A stretch of 64,000 nt of DNA from Gordius sp. MW1 (GCA_964036665.1 OZ038527.1:27253901-27317900); one strand, 5' to 3'. Shown: positions 36,130 through 49,389, numbered from the stretch's first letter. The notes: generated by a model not told the origin, from the sequence alone. Program-made: numbers and translations.

Positions 36130-39100
36130 ACAATAATTATTATTTTCTTAAAATATAATTATTTATAGATATTTTTCTAATTTATAGAAGAATATTGAAT
36201 TTTCATATGTTTAGATTTTAAAATTTAAAAGCAAATAATCAAAAAAAAATTTAGCGAAAAAGAAATTGGGGGCTTATTTTATAGGACACTTAATTTATGC
36301 ATGAGACAATCTTTTTTAAAAAGTACACTTAAAAAGTTATAACTATAAATCATTGGTAATGTTTGTTTAAAAACGGAAATAAAACTATGGTTCATTGCTA
36401 TCATAAAAAACCGGGGTAAAATTTTTTATTAATTAAATAAAAAATTTAATTTGTATAATAAATATTAATATTAGATAATTTTTGATATTCTATTAAATTT
36501 ATTAAACACGATTTTAAATAAATTTTGATTAAAGCTAATGACTCATAAAACATTTATTACTTTTTTTTGAAAGTGAACTCAAAATATTATTGTTGGTAAA
36601 AAATAATAATTAATTAATTAAAACATAGTTATAATTTGATAGTTGCTATTCATTTTACTGTCTCTCTTTTGGTTGTCCGTCCGTCCGTCCTGTCCAACTT
36701 GTATATATTAGGTTAAACACAATAATTATACATAGACTTTAAGAAATTTATTATACATTTATAAATAGACTTCGAGGTTGTTAAAAGTTATATTTTGCAT
36801 AGATATACAAAATCAAATAAATTTTTAGATTTTAGCTTGTTTAAAAACCTCCAAAACACGATTAGTTTGCTTAAAAAATATATATATCTTTAAAAAAAAT
36901 TAAAATATTCCTTATATAGTAGATAAGTAAGATTTCTTTGAATAAAAATCACAATAATTCATATTTAATTTTAAATATTTCAGTAACTTTTACAAAATGG
37001 ATAACTAAAAATAAACATATTTATCCAAAATTTCTTTTTTTAATTTTGTTAGTTTTTTTTTATCTGACGGCTCAAAAAAATTATATGTAAAATCATTTTA
37101 TAATTATATAGACTTAACTCATTGGCATAATTAAAAGATAAACCCTTAAAATGGATAAACTTGAAAACTAAATTAAAACTACTTGGCAACAAAAATATAA
37201 ATATTAAACTTACGCTTTTAAACGATAATAATTAACGAGAAATATATAGCACCAGATTTATATATTTCGATGTCATCTTTGAATATTACGATAATAATTG
37301 CACTTCAAGAATTTAAATCCTATTGAATCCTGATTGGAATATCAATATTATTGCCACAATATTCACCATTTTGCAGTAAGTAATATTGAAACAATATATA
37401 AATAATGTCTTTGTAAAATTTACTTTTTTGTTTTAAAATATTTATTTTATCATAGGAAAAACGAGAAAAGTATATATGTAATTCACATGAATATCACATT
37501 ATCTATATTTCCTTTACCTCCCCCCTTGTGTTTTTTCTCTCATCGCCCTAGGTGTATAATAAGTGAGGTCGATAAATATGACATAGTTGCTTACAGGGGG
37601 GGGGCTATTTTGCTTTTTAGTTACCTTCAATTAGTTTATATACATAATTTTTATCTTTTTTTTAGATATAAATATATATTGAATTCATGGTTTATAAATT
37701 GAAAATACTATTGGGGAAATAGAGATAACTTTAGTTAAAAAACACACATTTTTAGTTTTAATCTATCTATATTGGTTAGCTCTTAGTATAGAAAATAGTT
37801 ATAATTATTATTTGATTTCTAGTTCATTTTTGGGTTAAAAAATATTTTAAAAGTAACGATTAAATTAGACTTATAAAAAATATCATTTATTTAAATTTTT
37901 TTTATATTTTTATAAAAATATATTTTATTAAGTTATAGTAGAAAGACTAATTAATTCTCTTAAAAATAAACTTTTCATTGTCTCTAATAGTATAATAATT
38001 GCGTGTCATAAAGAAATTAAATGTCTACACAAAGGCAAGACCAAGTTAAATTAATTGTAGTATGTCACGATTGTAGTTTAAAAAGTTTCTTAACTAAATT
38101 TTACCATTTTAAGCTAATGAAGGTTTGTTGATTAAAATGAAATATTTTATTATAAATATACATTTAAATGTGTTGTTTTATTAATGTTACCTCTTCTTAT
38201 GATTTAACACGTAATTTTTTCATAAAAATACAATTAATATGAATAGGGGATTTAGTTTGTTAATTTTAGAAAAATTATTTACTAAAATATTTATAATTAA
38301 TTTCTAAAGTTTAATTATATTTTACCTTGAAATATTCAAATTTATGATGGGGACTAGTTTTAGACTAAGGTTACTTTTATCTTTCTAATAACAAATAGTA
38401 TTAAATTATAATTACCCCATGTATTATAAGTAAATATATTTTAATTAAAATTTAAGGAAAAACATTTTTAATATTTAAATTATTTTTTAAATTTTTTTCC
38501 AAAAATAACAATTTAATTCTTAATCTCAAAGCATCAAAAACATAAGGATGTCCTGCCTTTAATATATATGCTAGGCTCTCAAATCAAGAAACACCCAATT
38601 TTATAAATAAATATAATCTTTTTTTTTCTTTTTGAAAAGCCTATTTTTTAAATTATTTCAAATAACACGGTTCATCAAGAAAAATCGACCGGCAATTTGT
38701 TTGGAAATTTTGGTCGAGTTTTTTGCAGTGAACACGAGTACATATTCTTAATTATTTCCCTACTATACGTCAAGTTTTGAAATATTTGCTGTCAAAGTTG
38801 GTAAAAATAGCGATTTTTGCATTTTCTTAAACGTCCATAACTACTTGCAAATTAATCAATAAAATTTAAATTTAATAAATTTGATTTATAAATAAAGTGG
38901 AGAGGGATCCATTAAATCCTTGTTAATTTAGTAAACATCATATATAATTATAAATGGGAACATTATAAAAAAAACATTATTTTTCCATAAATATTTCGAA
39001 TAATACTTGCAGGTGGTCAGTTCTAATTAAATCCTATTCAAAAAAAGTTGTTCAAAAAGAAAGCCATATTTACAAACTAGACAAAAAAACGAAATATTTT

Positions 39101-39461
39101 GGTTTAGTAGCTTTCTCTTTGAACAAAAACTTGATTCTATAATTTAACCTTAGATGTTATGCTTTACAAGTCGAAATTGCCAAAGATTTCTATTGGTTTA
39201 GTAGCTTTCTTTTTGATCAGCTTTGTTTGTGAACAATAACGGTTCTAATTTACTCAATTTTCCAAGTTTACTTATATAACATAACATTAAGCCTTTTAAT
39301 TCATTATTTAATTTAAGTTCAAGTGATTAAAAAAATTCATTGAAACAAAAAAACTATCCAACAGCTGTTTGTCACACTAGGAAGGATCAGCTACTTTAGA
39401 TATTTAAGGGCAGCAGTGTTGACGATGTAATATATTTTAAATCTTTTTCAAAAAATAAAAA

Positions 39462-39532
39462 GGGCAGAGAGTGGGATTTGAACCCACGAGCTCTTGTTTA
39501 AAGACAAATCCCATACCAACTCCCCGCTGCCC
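39462..39532 (-). tRNA. tRNA-like gene or pseudogene, anticodon loop abnormal
   Basis: 71 nt. The acceptor arms GGGCAG and CTGCCC pair, and the T-arm is perfect (GTGGG TTCAAAT CCCAC). A TTTTT Pol III terminator follows the 3' end at once. The anticodon stem TTTGT/ACAAG closes a loop of only six nucleotides (CTTTAA), one short of normal, and the D-arm is poor. One more T would give a lysine (TTT) loop. It is therefore most likely a tRNA pseudogene or tRNA-derived sequence; it lies 306 nt downstream of the sorting nexin stop codon. Confidence 0.5.
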
Positions 39533-39837
39533 TCGGAAAAAAAGTCAATTAAAAATGGTCATAGATGTATAACGATTTATTAATTTTAACTACAATATGT
39601 ATTATTGATAAATATTCGAATAAAATACAATGTTATGTTAGAATCTAATCGGCGTACAATGTAAATATGAAGCGCGTATCATAAAAATTTGGTCGTTTTT
39701 GTTGTCGAGTTTTTAAAGATTGATAATATGAACGCGCGGAAGTATTTAAGTTATACATAATGGAATATATAATTTAAAGTTCGATATTTTATGAAAAATG
39801 TGCGAGCTTTATCAAAAAAAAGGTAAAATGAAAGGTA

Positions 39838-42800
39838 TTAGATGACGGCTTTTAAATCCTCCAACGCAGTTGCAATAAGGTCGTAGATATCCTTGGATTT
39901 TTGCAAATTTGCATTGGCATAATTACGAACACTTTTCAAAATTTGTGCAGACTGATCGCTGTGAAAACGGGTGAACTAACGAGAGCGGAAAAATAGTAAG
40001 TTTAAAAATAATCCTTTTTTACACAATATATTAAACGCAAGCAGGAATTTTAACGTAGAGGTTTTAAGATAAATAAAAAGAGAACTATATGTCAATTTAG
40101 GAGGACCCCCCTTAAGATATCTAATAAATTTGGTTAAAATGTAAGAATTATTGATATTATTAAAATTCTGAAAATTTTAGCTTATTTGCCACACTAATTT
40201 TTGAGAAGTCAAAAAGAGGTTTCTTAAGACACCCGTTCATGACGCTAAATTCTAGTGTCGTAAGGCAGGGTTTCGTTTGGTCGACCTTAATTTACACTCA
40301 GACCAACGATCGGCTCTCGTCTGTTTTTCAAATTTCGACTAAGCCTAGAGGTATATTGGGAAACAGACAAAAAACCGTCGATATCATAATGTTTCGTCGA
40401 CTAAGCAAAACCCAACCGTTTTTCCAACACTAATAAATTCGAAAAAATTTAATAATTATAGTCTTTAATCACAAAAGACCTGTCCTCATGGGCGTAGCCA
40501 GCATTGGAATTAGAGGGGGGGGGGCAGTAATGATTTAGAGAGGGGCAAAATGATCATTTTTGAAATTTTAGCCATAATTTTGAATAAATTTCAACAAATA
40601 TTTGGATTTAGAAGGGGGCAGCTGCCTTTTCCCTGCCCCCCCCTCTCCTGGCTACGCCCATGACTATATTCATCGTTAAAATAAGCCATCCATAGTACAG
40701 TTTTTGGTAAATTTCAAAATTGAATTATATATAATCGAAAAGTAAATAAGGGTGGGTACTTCTATCTTTGCGACCTCGGAGCACTCATCCAGCGTTTTAG
40801 CTGCCGCACTTTTAACCTGCCGAGCCTGTGTCAAAATTGAGAAAGTGAATTTACATCAAAAATCGTCATAAATTATGGCGATAAAATTGTTTTTCTTGGT
40901 GTCAATAAAATTTACAATTTCTTTCTTGTTTTGTTTCGCCTTTTCCACGGCCTTATTGCTATTATCGTATTCCAGCAAAAGGCAGTTCCGCCTGCTAAGT
41001 GTATCCTAATCACAAAAAAAAGACAAATTTTAAGTTGAAAAAATAAACAATTGATTAATAATAATGTTATAATCTTATTAAACGAAAGGGCAATGAAAGA
41101 AGCAAATAAACACAAAAAGGCCTCGAAAACATTTTTATGTATAATTTCAATTCTTTTCCAGTATATGATCTTTTGATACACTGCGTTCTTTAAATATCAA
41201 AAATGTGGTTTAGCTCAGAAATGCCCGACCCCGCCCGCTGCTCGCCCGGCCCACAGGCCGGACAAATCTCAAAAATTTAGATTATCGGGAGGGCCCATAA
41301 TATAAATCGGACTCAAAGATATTTTCAAATAGTGTTTTATCCTGTTTCGTCTTTTCTTCTGTACTATATATTTTGATTTTTCATTAAAAACAGATCAAAA
41401 ATAAAAATAAATTTTTTGACATAATATATCTATATTAGTTCTAAAAATTAAAAAAAAACATTAATTAGGGCCGGAAAGCTCTAATAATTCAGGCATGGCC
41501 GGGCGGGCAGCTTAGGGCATAAAATTTTATCCAACCTGACCCCTGGTTTTTATAGTGAGTGAAGCTTTAAACAAACTAAGGAATATTTATTTTTCGCAAA
41601 TTAACACACAAAAAAAATATATTTACTTTATGTGATTCCAGGTATCGACAATAAAAATCGAGCTCGAAACCGAGGGTTAATTGGTAATAAGCTTGTAATT
41701 CTTCGTATTTTTGCTAAAATATCGTGTAAAGTATTAAAACACGGTAAAATTTTTATATTATATGAGCGATTGCATCATTAACAAAAAAATATAATATTGG
41801 TAATAGTTTATGTTTTAAGCCGTATTATCATAAAAAACAAAGCTAGGCAAATGAACTACTTTTTTTTCTAAAATTAAGCCATAGACTAGATAGACTGCTT
41901 ATCAACTTTAAATAAGTGTACCGTCTTTCCGCCATTTTAAAATGTGCACCAGGGAAGGAAAGGACATATAGATTATAGCAATTTTGGTTAATTAAAGTGT
42001 TTTTAAAACGTAATAAAAGTAATGAATATACTAGTTAAGTAACAGCATTTTTTTCAAAATTTATACAAATACTGTGATGATGTAATGTTAAGAGTTTATA
42101 AAATAATCATTTATTAACGTTCATTTTTATTTATTAACTAATAAGCAAGGTAAATTCACTTTTTCAGTTTTAACAATGGGGTACATTGGAGAAAGACATG
42201 GTAGACTTTTAACTTCAAAATGGTGGATTTAATGTTACACATTTTACCATAAATGAAACATATGACATCAGAGCAGTCTATGTAGTCTATGAAGCAAAAG
42301 CATAAAAATACAGCAAGGAGCAGCTAACCTTGAGGTTTTCGAAGAGAACGCTCATATTTTGCAGTGTCCTAGGGGCATAAACGATACAAAAACATTAAAG
42401 AAAATTTCACAAATTTCTTAATTTATTAATGATTATTATTATTATTAATTTTTGAGATAAAATCTGTTGGATTACTGATTGAAGCTAAGATAAATGCTAG
42501 GTCCAGTACAGTGGGCCATGGATAAAGCCGTAGAGAAATGACCATTAACCTGGGCTAATTCTATGTGCAAAAGAAAATAAATTTCAAGCTTTTACACTTT
42601 AAAAAAATTGTCATTATTAAATAAAAAATTAACAATTTTATAATTGGAAATGTGAACTTACGGTATAAGGCTTCCACTTTTTTGCTAAAACACTGTAAAT
42701 ACAAAAAATTAGTTAGTTATCGTATTGTATCAACGGCTGGGTTTCGTTTGGTCGACCTTTGAAGTTGGTCGACTAAACATAAACAGACCAATGTTTTTTG

Positions 42801-45800
42801 GCTCTGTATTACTCAGTCGACCTCTAGACTTAGTCGAAATTCGGAAAAACAGACCCGAGTCTAGAGTTTTTCAAAACACTAGTTAGTTATTTCGCATGTA
42901 AAATTTTGCAAATTAACCCCATTATATGAAATAAAAATAAACGTTCCAAAATCAAAATGTAGGCCAAAAAATCAAATAAACAACGTATTCTCAGGGCTTT
43001 AATGAGTCAAGGGGAAATGTCACTCTTTAAGATCTAAAACAGTTTTGAAATGACATATTGAAGATATACTTCATTTTTTAAGAATGCATTTATTTCTAGA
43101 TAATCTACAATAATCGGGATTTCACAGAATTTCAAGTGGATTCTCACGATTTAACCCGACTTAGAAGAGGGTCAAAAAGCCAAAGAGGTTACTAAATTTA
43201 AAATTAGTCCCTTAATATTGCACATCCAATTTTTATCAAGATAGCTGGATAACTTTCTCGTCCCACAACTAAAAATGCTAAAAGTTAGACCAAATTTCTG
43301 GTCCATAATCCGAGATTGCACGCCAGAATCATGCCGAAATTAGGGATTTTTCATCATTAATCAACAAAAAACAATTTTAGCAGTCTTGGCCTATTGTATT
43401 TTTATGCCTTTTTTCATCAACCCTACCCTAGTCTAACTGTCTACTAATTTCGCTTAAAAGTCCAGTCTAATAAAAAAAATTTCTTTTCGATTTTAAACAT
43501 GTTTTTAAAAAAGACCTGAAGGCAGTCTCGAAGCAATGCGCTATATTCCGTATTCCAAAAGCGTTCGTGCTGAAAAAACTCATCAAATTCCTAAGTGATA
43601 TAATTACAAAAAATAATTTTATAATGATAATATAAATTTCTTTTTTAAATTTAAGGTATTTAACGCTGTTACAAAAATTTTAAATTTCTATTTATATAAA
43701 AGTTGGACAAGACAGACAGACAGGACATTTTATATCGCGAATAACGATTATTTATAAAATTTAAAAACTAAAGTATTAATAACCTACCGACTGGTTCACT
43801 TTCCTCATGTCATTCACGGCCGATGTCAACTTGTCGAAAAATCCCTTCTTGAATTTGCCGTGTGGAGGTGCCTTCAATGCAAAAAGGTGCAAATTAAATA
43901 CTTTTTGCAAAATCAAATTTTGAGAAATCTATCAATAAAATTAAATGATTTTATCGTTGGCGAATGCCAAAATTTGCCGAATTTCCAGTGTTTTAGATAA
44001 AATAATAAAAAATGTAAAAAAATTCAAGTACATTTTTTTCCGTTAGGAAGCGTTTTAAAGTAATGTCCGACCCGAAGACGGGGTGCTGCAGGAGAAGAGT
44101 GAGATAGCTAAAAGATAATAATAGGAATAAATTATTAGGTGAAAAATTATTTAATCATATTTAAAAAATATCTCTTAAAAACAAAGGCTAAAAGACAAAA
44201 TATATGCCTTGTACTATTAAAACAGACAATTAGTGTCAAAAGTGGTGTTTTTAATTACATAAAAGGATGTTTTTAGTTTCAAAAAACACAAATTAGAATG
44301 TCAACTAACATAATGGTCATGGATTGCTCCATTTCCTGTGATTTATTAAGGACACATGGGGGTTACACAAAAATTAAATTGGAATTCAGGTGTTTTACAA
44401 GGCAGAATTATCCTGATTTTTATCCCAAATTATTTGCTGTATAATTTAGAGTTGTAAAAAGGGCTGGGTCTTGTTTCGTCGACCGTTGGTTTTAGTCTAC
44501 TTAACATAAGGAGACGAAACGTTGAATGAAGTATATTTTTCTTAGTCAAATAATAACCCTATCTCCTTGTAAGTTCCCCCCCCCCTCGAAATATTTTATA
44601 TAAAGCAATGTCTTAATAATTCCCTAGAGATACATGACTCTCTATTAAAATAAATTTTTTTTATAAAAAACTAACTAAATTAATCGGTAAATTTGGCAAA
44701 AAAATGGTATATAAATAAAACAGCATGGGGGGGGGGGGGGGGTTATAGGCCATCTAAGATTTTTGAAAAAGAGAGCCAATGTTTTTGGTCTGTTTTTCTT
44801 AGTCGACCAATATAGGCTTGGTCCAACTTTGAAAAAGAGACCAACCAAAGATTGTTAGTGTATTTTTGTATGGTCAATCTATAAGCCAACTTCGAATTTT
44901 TATAAAATACCGCTCAAAATTGAAGCAATCGTAATTGAAGGAGTGGTGTATGTGCTGAAGTATGGATTTGTCGTATTGCGACTTAACCAAGCTTTGGTCT
45001 GCTGGGACTTGAGAAGACCAACCCAATGGTCTACCACTTTGGTCTTCGAGGTCGGGCCCGGAACCTATTTCACTGGTTGCAGTCGGGCCCAGGTAGAAAG
45101 ATTCAATCGGTTTATTGGGCAAGGGTGGTATCTGCATATATTAACATAGATTATACATTAAAGTAATCTTTTAACATTTCTATCCTAAGAGAATGTTTCC
45201 ACTTTTAAGATAACTATGGGGGGGGGGGGGGAGTTAAAAACCTATAAAGACCTAAACTTAAGGCCAAAAGCTAAAATTGGGTTTTTTAATGGCCAAAATA
45301 TTTCTAATCCCATGTAGAATGCTATAACACAAAGTCATGGTTTTTAGAGACTACAAAAAAGTATATGTCAATGATAATTTCAAAGTAGCAAACACAAGTT
45401 TTTAAACTTTATAACAAAAAGTGGTTCTTTACATTTAAATTATCAATGGGTCAAACCCAACTGATTTACGTGAAAAGACCATAGACTAGGTAGACTGCTC
45501 ATCAACTTTAAATGATTTCCGCCATTTTGAAATGTGCAAAAATTATGGAAAGACATATAGATTATAGTAATTTTGATTTATTAAAGTGTTTTTACAACGT
45601 AATGAAAAAATATTGAACTTGTTAAAAACTGAAAACAGCATTTTAAACAAAATTCATAAAAAATAAAAATACTGTGATGATGTGCTGTTAAAGCAATATA
45701 GTGCCATTTGGATTTTATTAAACAATCATTTATTAACATTATTTTTTATTTTTTAACTAATGAGGGGAGGTACACTGCAGAAAGACATGGGAGATAGTTA

Positions 45801-47877
45801 AATTCAAAATGGTAGATTAAATAGTACACACATTTTACCATATGAAACATATGGCATGAGCAGTATATGTAGTCTAGCTCAACACTTAGCCCTTAGCACA
45901 TCTTAAACTTTCCATTTATAAACAAGTATTTTTTTAAAGGAGGTTAGATAAAAGATAGGGATCGATAGGATATATGTATATTCTAAAACTTCTAGTGTGT
46001 ATATAATATCAATTATGAATTTCCTAATCTTTTGGTTAATTGTTTAAATTTATAATTTGGATTTCGTTTTCAAAAACAAAACACGATGTGAATCAATATG
46101 TGAATGTGTAACTTACTATAAGCCCTAGAGCCCTGTTTTGGGTCAATAAGCAGTGGTCCAGCCATTCCACGTCTTCATGAAATCTATTGACTAAAAACAC
46201 TTCGTTTCGACCTGATTTCTAAAATCATATTGCGCCAATAAATTTTTAAAACTTTACGGGTGAAATATATTAAAACTTTAATATAGAATGAATTTGATTG
46301 TTTTTAATTCTTAACCTAAAACATGGATGTGTTGAATGAAAAAATCCAATTTCTCTCGCTACAATCTATTCAACTAAACATAAGATTTTACTTACCAAAC
46401 TAAATATTTTCAAACAATTAAAAATAAATTTTGATGGGTCTCACTGCCTCATCAAACCTGACCTGAGCCCTAAATATCTCAAATCTACACGTGAGACTCA
46501 AAATCGATATAAAACATTGCCTTAACTATAATACATATTTTTCTTTTAGATTTTATAACAGTATTTACTGTAAGATAATAATTTGGCCCTGAATAATTTG
46601 TCTATGTGATATCGGTACTCATCTCTAAAAATTAAAAAGTTAAGCCTCAATTCAGCTAAATTTTTGAGATTTTGTTAATTAAATCTTAACACAAAATTGT
46701 CATTTCCATTAAATCTTTCATCTCAAACTTAATATTCTTTGGTAATCAAGATAAGTTGATGCAAGGATAAAATGGAATTTAGCATATTTTAAATAAAATA
46801 TTTTTAAAAATGAGCTTCAAGAAAAAAACTTAATATAAATCATTTGCTGACAATATACATTCAAAAAATATCAATTTAACATTAAATATATTATGGTAAA
46901 TCATGTGAAAACTAAAAAACAAGAATAATTGCCAGAAATGTATTTATTTACCTTTTGAGACTTAATGGTATATAAGATTTTATGAGCTGGCATATTGCCT
47001 ATAGGACTGCTACTAGAATCCAAACTTGACCCGTTGACTGATTCATTAACACTTATGCGTACAACTTGTATGAAATATTTTGGAGTTAAGGAATGAGACA
47101 AATCTCCTAATGGTGTAGAAGGTATTCTATCTCCTGAAACATCTTGAAGATTCTCTTCTACTTCGTCCTCAAGGGAAGAATCATCACTATAAGTTGCTGT
47201 TATACCATTAGCATTGGCTATATCACTATCTTCATTGGTAGAGGGAGGTTCAGTAAGTAAATCATTATGAGCACTAAAATAAAACATATTTGGTTTAGTA
47301 GAGTTAACACTCTAAGTGTTTTAACAACATTTAACTTTTGAAAAAAATTTGTTAAAATTCTGATACAATGCTGAATAGTAAAAAAATTGACAGACACATT
47401 AATAGTCAAAAGTGTAGCCAGGATTTAAATAAGAGGAGGGCAATAATGATTTAGGGAAGGGCAAAATGATAATTTTTTGAAATTTTAGCCATATTTATAC
47501 TAAATTTTGGATAAGAGGGGGGCAGTGGCTACGCCTATGTTAATAGTTTCTTAAAAATATATGCAAATGATAAAAAAACTCATCGTGAACCTTTCTTGAG
47601 GGCCCAAATTTTTAACATCAGATTGTCCATTTTGCTCAGATAGTTGCTCTAATTATATAACATGGTTATATATTAAGGAGATTTATACATATAAAGTTAT
47701 GTTAGTATATAAATAGATTATTTGAATTATAAAAGGAATACCATCTTTAGTAGTAAGTGGTTTGTCTTTAATGTTTTCCAAAACAGGTTTTGCTTTACTA
47801 TTTGCATCATTAACATCATCAATATCGTCAAAAATATCTTCTGGTTCCGACGTGACTTTTTTATCTTCATTTTGCAT
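39838..47877 (-). CDS. Sorting nexin of the SNX5/SNX6 type (PX-BAR), complete, 16 exons, 512 aa
   Basis: Endosome-to-Golgi sorting protein of the SNX-BAR class; binds membranes through its PX and BAR domains. Exons: 47877-47742, 47648-47591, 47273-46952, 46218-46117, 45131-45009, 44335-44310, 44107-44032, 43871-43788, 43590-43516, 42692-42662, 42560-42476, 42368-42329, 41713-41627, 41005-40916, 40825-40760, 39975-39838. All phases agree and the sum is 1,539 nt. The acidic N-terminus has EDIFDDIDD. The PX part (about 137-280) has FHEDVEWLDH and LIIPPLPNKP. The BAR part (about 295-512) has EFDEFFQHERFWNTEY, LSRRNCLLLEYDNSNKAV and KSVRNYANANLQ. DEFF-HER and EYDNSNKAV echo the SNX5/6/32 signatures. 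Exons of 26 and 31 nt are unusually small. The exons at 45131-45009 and 44335-44310 are the least certain, since their donor choice rests on phase. Confidence 0.92.
40253..40432. mobile_element. MITE family B copy in a sorting-nexin intron
   Basis: Starts TAGTGTCGTAAGGCAGGG and ends CAACCGTTTTTCCAACACTA. Flanks ctaaattc and ataaattc match 7 of 8, supporting an 8-bp duplication. Confidence 0.85.
40487..40662. mobile_element. MITE family A copy in a sorting-nexin intron
   Basis: CATGGGCGTAGCCAGC to CTGGCTACGCCCATG, 176 bp, with full core (aatgatttagagaggggcaa, gccataattttgaataaatt). One of the best-preserved copies. Target duplication not evident. Confidence 0.9.
41216..41540. repeat. GC-clustered repeat (cccgcccg / gggcgggc ends)
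   Basis: Two GC-rich clusters (41221-41265 and 41495-41545) in inverse relation bound an AT-rich centre. Related clusters occur at 16021-16080 and 48898-48975. This looks like a short inverted-repeat element, but boundaries are not resolved. Confidence 0.45.
41880..42291. mobile_element. Repeat family C copy in a sorting-nexin intron
   Basis: atagactagatagactgctt on the left and gcagtctatgtagtctat on the right, about 412 bp, with the ccgccatttt and aaaatggtggatttaatg inner inverted motifs. Confidence 0.75.
42723..42881. mobile_element. MITE family B copy (worn)
   Basis: Left tattgtatcaacggctgggt, right gagtttttcaaaacacta; internal gtcgac and cttagtcgaaattcgg motifs. Confidence 0.7.
44450..44870. 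repeat. Family B fragments with poly-G tracts
   Basis: 44452-44560 keeps the left end (gttgtaaaaagggctgggtc, gtcgaccgttggttttagtc). 44770-44865 keeps internal motifs (tggtctgtttttcttagtcg). Between them lie a C run near 44577-44586 and a 15-nt G run near 44727-44741. No host gene here. Confidence 0.5.
45481..45875. mobile_element. Repeat family C copy in a sorting-nexin intron
   Basis: atagactaggtagactgctc on the left, gagcagtatatgtagtcta on the right, about 395 bp. The body is shared with 41880-42291 (gattatagtaattttgattt, aaatggtagattaaatag). Confidence 0.75.
47407..47539. mobile_element. MITE family A copy with perfect 8-bp duplication
   Basis: Left caaaagtgtagccagg, right GGCTACGCCTATG, flanked by ttaatagt on both sides (47399-47406, 47540-47547). 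In the second intron of the sorting nexin gene. Confidence 0.88.
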
Positions 47878-48260
47878 CGTTAATTAATTATGCAAAAATA
47901 CGATTTAACACATATGGCTAATGCGCCTCAAGTGATAGCTTCCTATCGAAAACCAAGAAATAATCCATCTGCTTAATGACATAAATCTCTATGTCGTTGA
48001 CATTCAAACAAATATTTAAGGTTAGAATAAAAAACTAAGAGAGGATAATGTTTAGGAATAGTGTACAAACTTAAGCATGCTCTTGCATTGGAGGCCATTT
48101 TAAAAATGTATGATTTCCTCTGATTTTGCCCATGGCCTTAGCTCTCATTTAAGTAGATGTATGTTGATGTAGGGAGTTAGAGGTAGTGCCTCGGATAATA
48201 AACCCAACTAGAGAGAGCTATTGGTAGTGCCTCGGGTGTTTATTAAATTACCGTAAATTG

Positions 48261-48414
48261 CATGGGCGTAGCCACCATTGGGATTAGAGGGGGTGGCAAT
48301 ATTGATTTAGGGAGGGACAAAATTATCATTTTAAGAAATTTTACCCATAATTTTAATAAATTTTCCTATGTAGAGGGTGACAGCCCATCCTTGTTCCAAT
48401 TGGCTACGCCCATG
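48261..48414. mobile_element. MITE family A copy
   Basis: CATGGGCGTAGCCACC to TTGGCTACGCCCATG. Flanks gtaaattg and gttaattt match 6 of 8. Confidence 0.85.
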
Positions 48415-49389
48415 GTTAATTTGTATTAACGCATATCATCGCTGTATGCACCATTATAATTCCTTCAGGTTTATTTAATCGCCACACCGCACTTAACGCT
48501 CATTATACTATTATAGTGCGCTTAACAGCTGATATGAAAATTAATATTTCATGATATATTACCAATCGTCTTTTTATCTAAAGTCGTATACTTTTGTCTC
48601 AGATATTATGTATGAATACTCCAGTATCTAAGAACTGTAAATTTGAATACAATAGAAAAAGACAAATGGGTTACATCTTTATTGAAAAAAGTTTGAATTA
48701 ACTTTAACACTAGTTAAATCTCATTTACACATTATTTTCAGCAATCATGATGATAAACCAAAAAATTAAGAGCACGACATACATTTTTCCCGAAGATTGG
48801 TGTTCATCTCCGCAGCAAAAGACGAGCATTGTACTACATATGTCACGATAAAGAGATAGGAAGGTTACTAAACACATAAAGCTGGATGGTCCAAAACCCA
48901 CCTGGCCTAAGAGTGTTTTAGGCCAGGCACGGGCAAAATTTTATAAGGTAAATTGGCTCGCCCTACCCGAGATCGACCTTAATTAAACCCAAAAAACTAA
49001 TCATTTATATTATATAGATCAAATAACCCAACTCGATATTAACACAGCGGTATTTGTATATAATATTAGCTAATAGAATTTAAAAAAAAGAGGAATGAAT
49101 TCAAAAAGCTATCTATTCTAAACCGTTAAATAAAATTTATTTTACTAACTATTTACTAAAAGTTCAAACAAAGGAAATTGATTACCGTTAACAAATCAAA
49201 TAACTGTTATGATCTATTTAAATTTACTAACATGCATTATATGTAATTTTATTCGCAATCTCACTTGCGGCGGCGCAAATGGGGTAAGTAAAATCCACGA
49301 AAAATTAGGTAAAGTTGACTTTAAAGGGAATTCTCCCTAAATTATCAAATTTTAGTGTGATAAATATTGTTTTATCTAGTGATGAAATA

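Larger units (their letters stand above)
34976..39461. other. Region between the MyTH4-FERM exons and the sorting nexin; no gene established
   Basis: AT-rich. It contains a family B remnant (35630-35746), a microsatellite plus family A MITE (35931-36129) and a fragment of the 33300 repeat (36660-36705). I searched the minus strand for upstream MyTH4-FERM exons and found none I trust. A minus-strand stretch near 38525-38615 reads SLAYILKAGHPYVFDALRLR in one frame with an AG just before it, but it has no family match and no clear donor. Confidence 0.5.

Noticed and set aside
38525..38615. Minus-strand stretch SLAYILKAGHPYVFDALRLR as an exon
   Set aside because: Preceded by an AG but lacking a clear donor and not matching MyTH4-FERM or sorting-nexin sequence; kept only as a note.
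39462..39532. Suppressor tRNA with anticodon TTA
   Set aside because: The seven-base loop needed for TTA leaves the anticodon stem with two mismatches; the well-paired stem gives a six-base loop instead.
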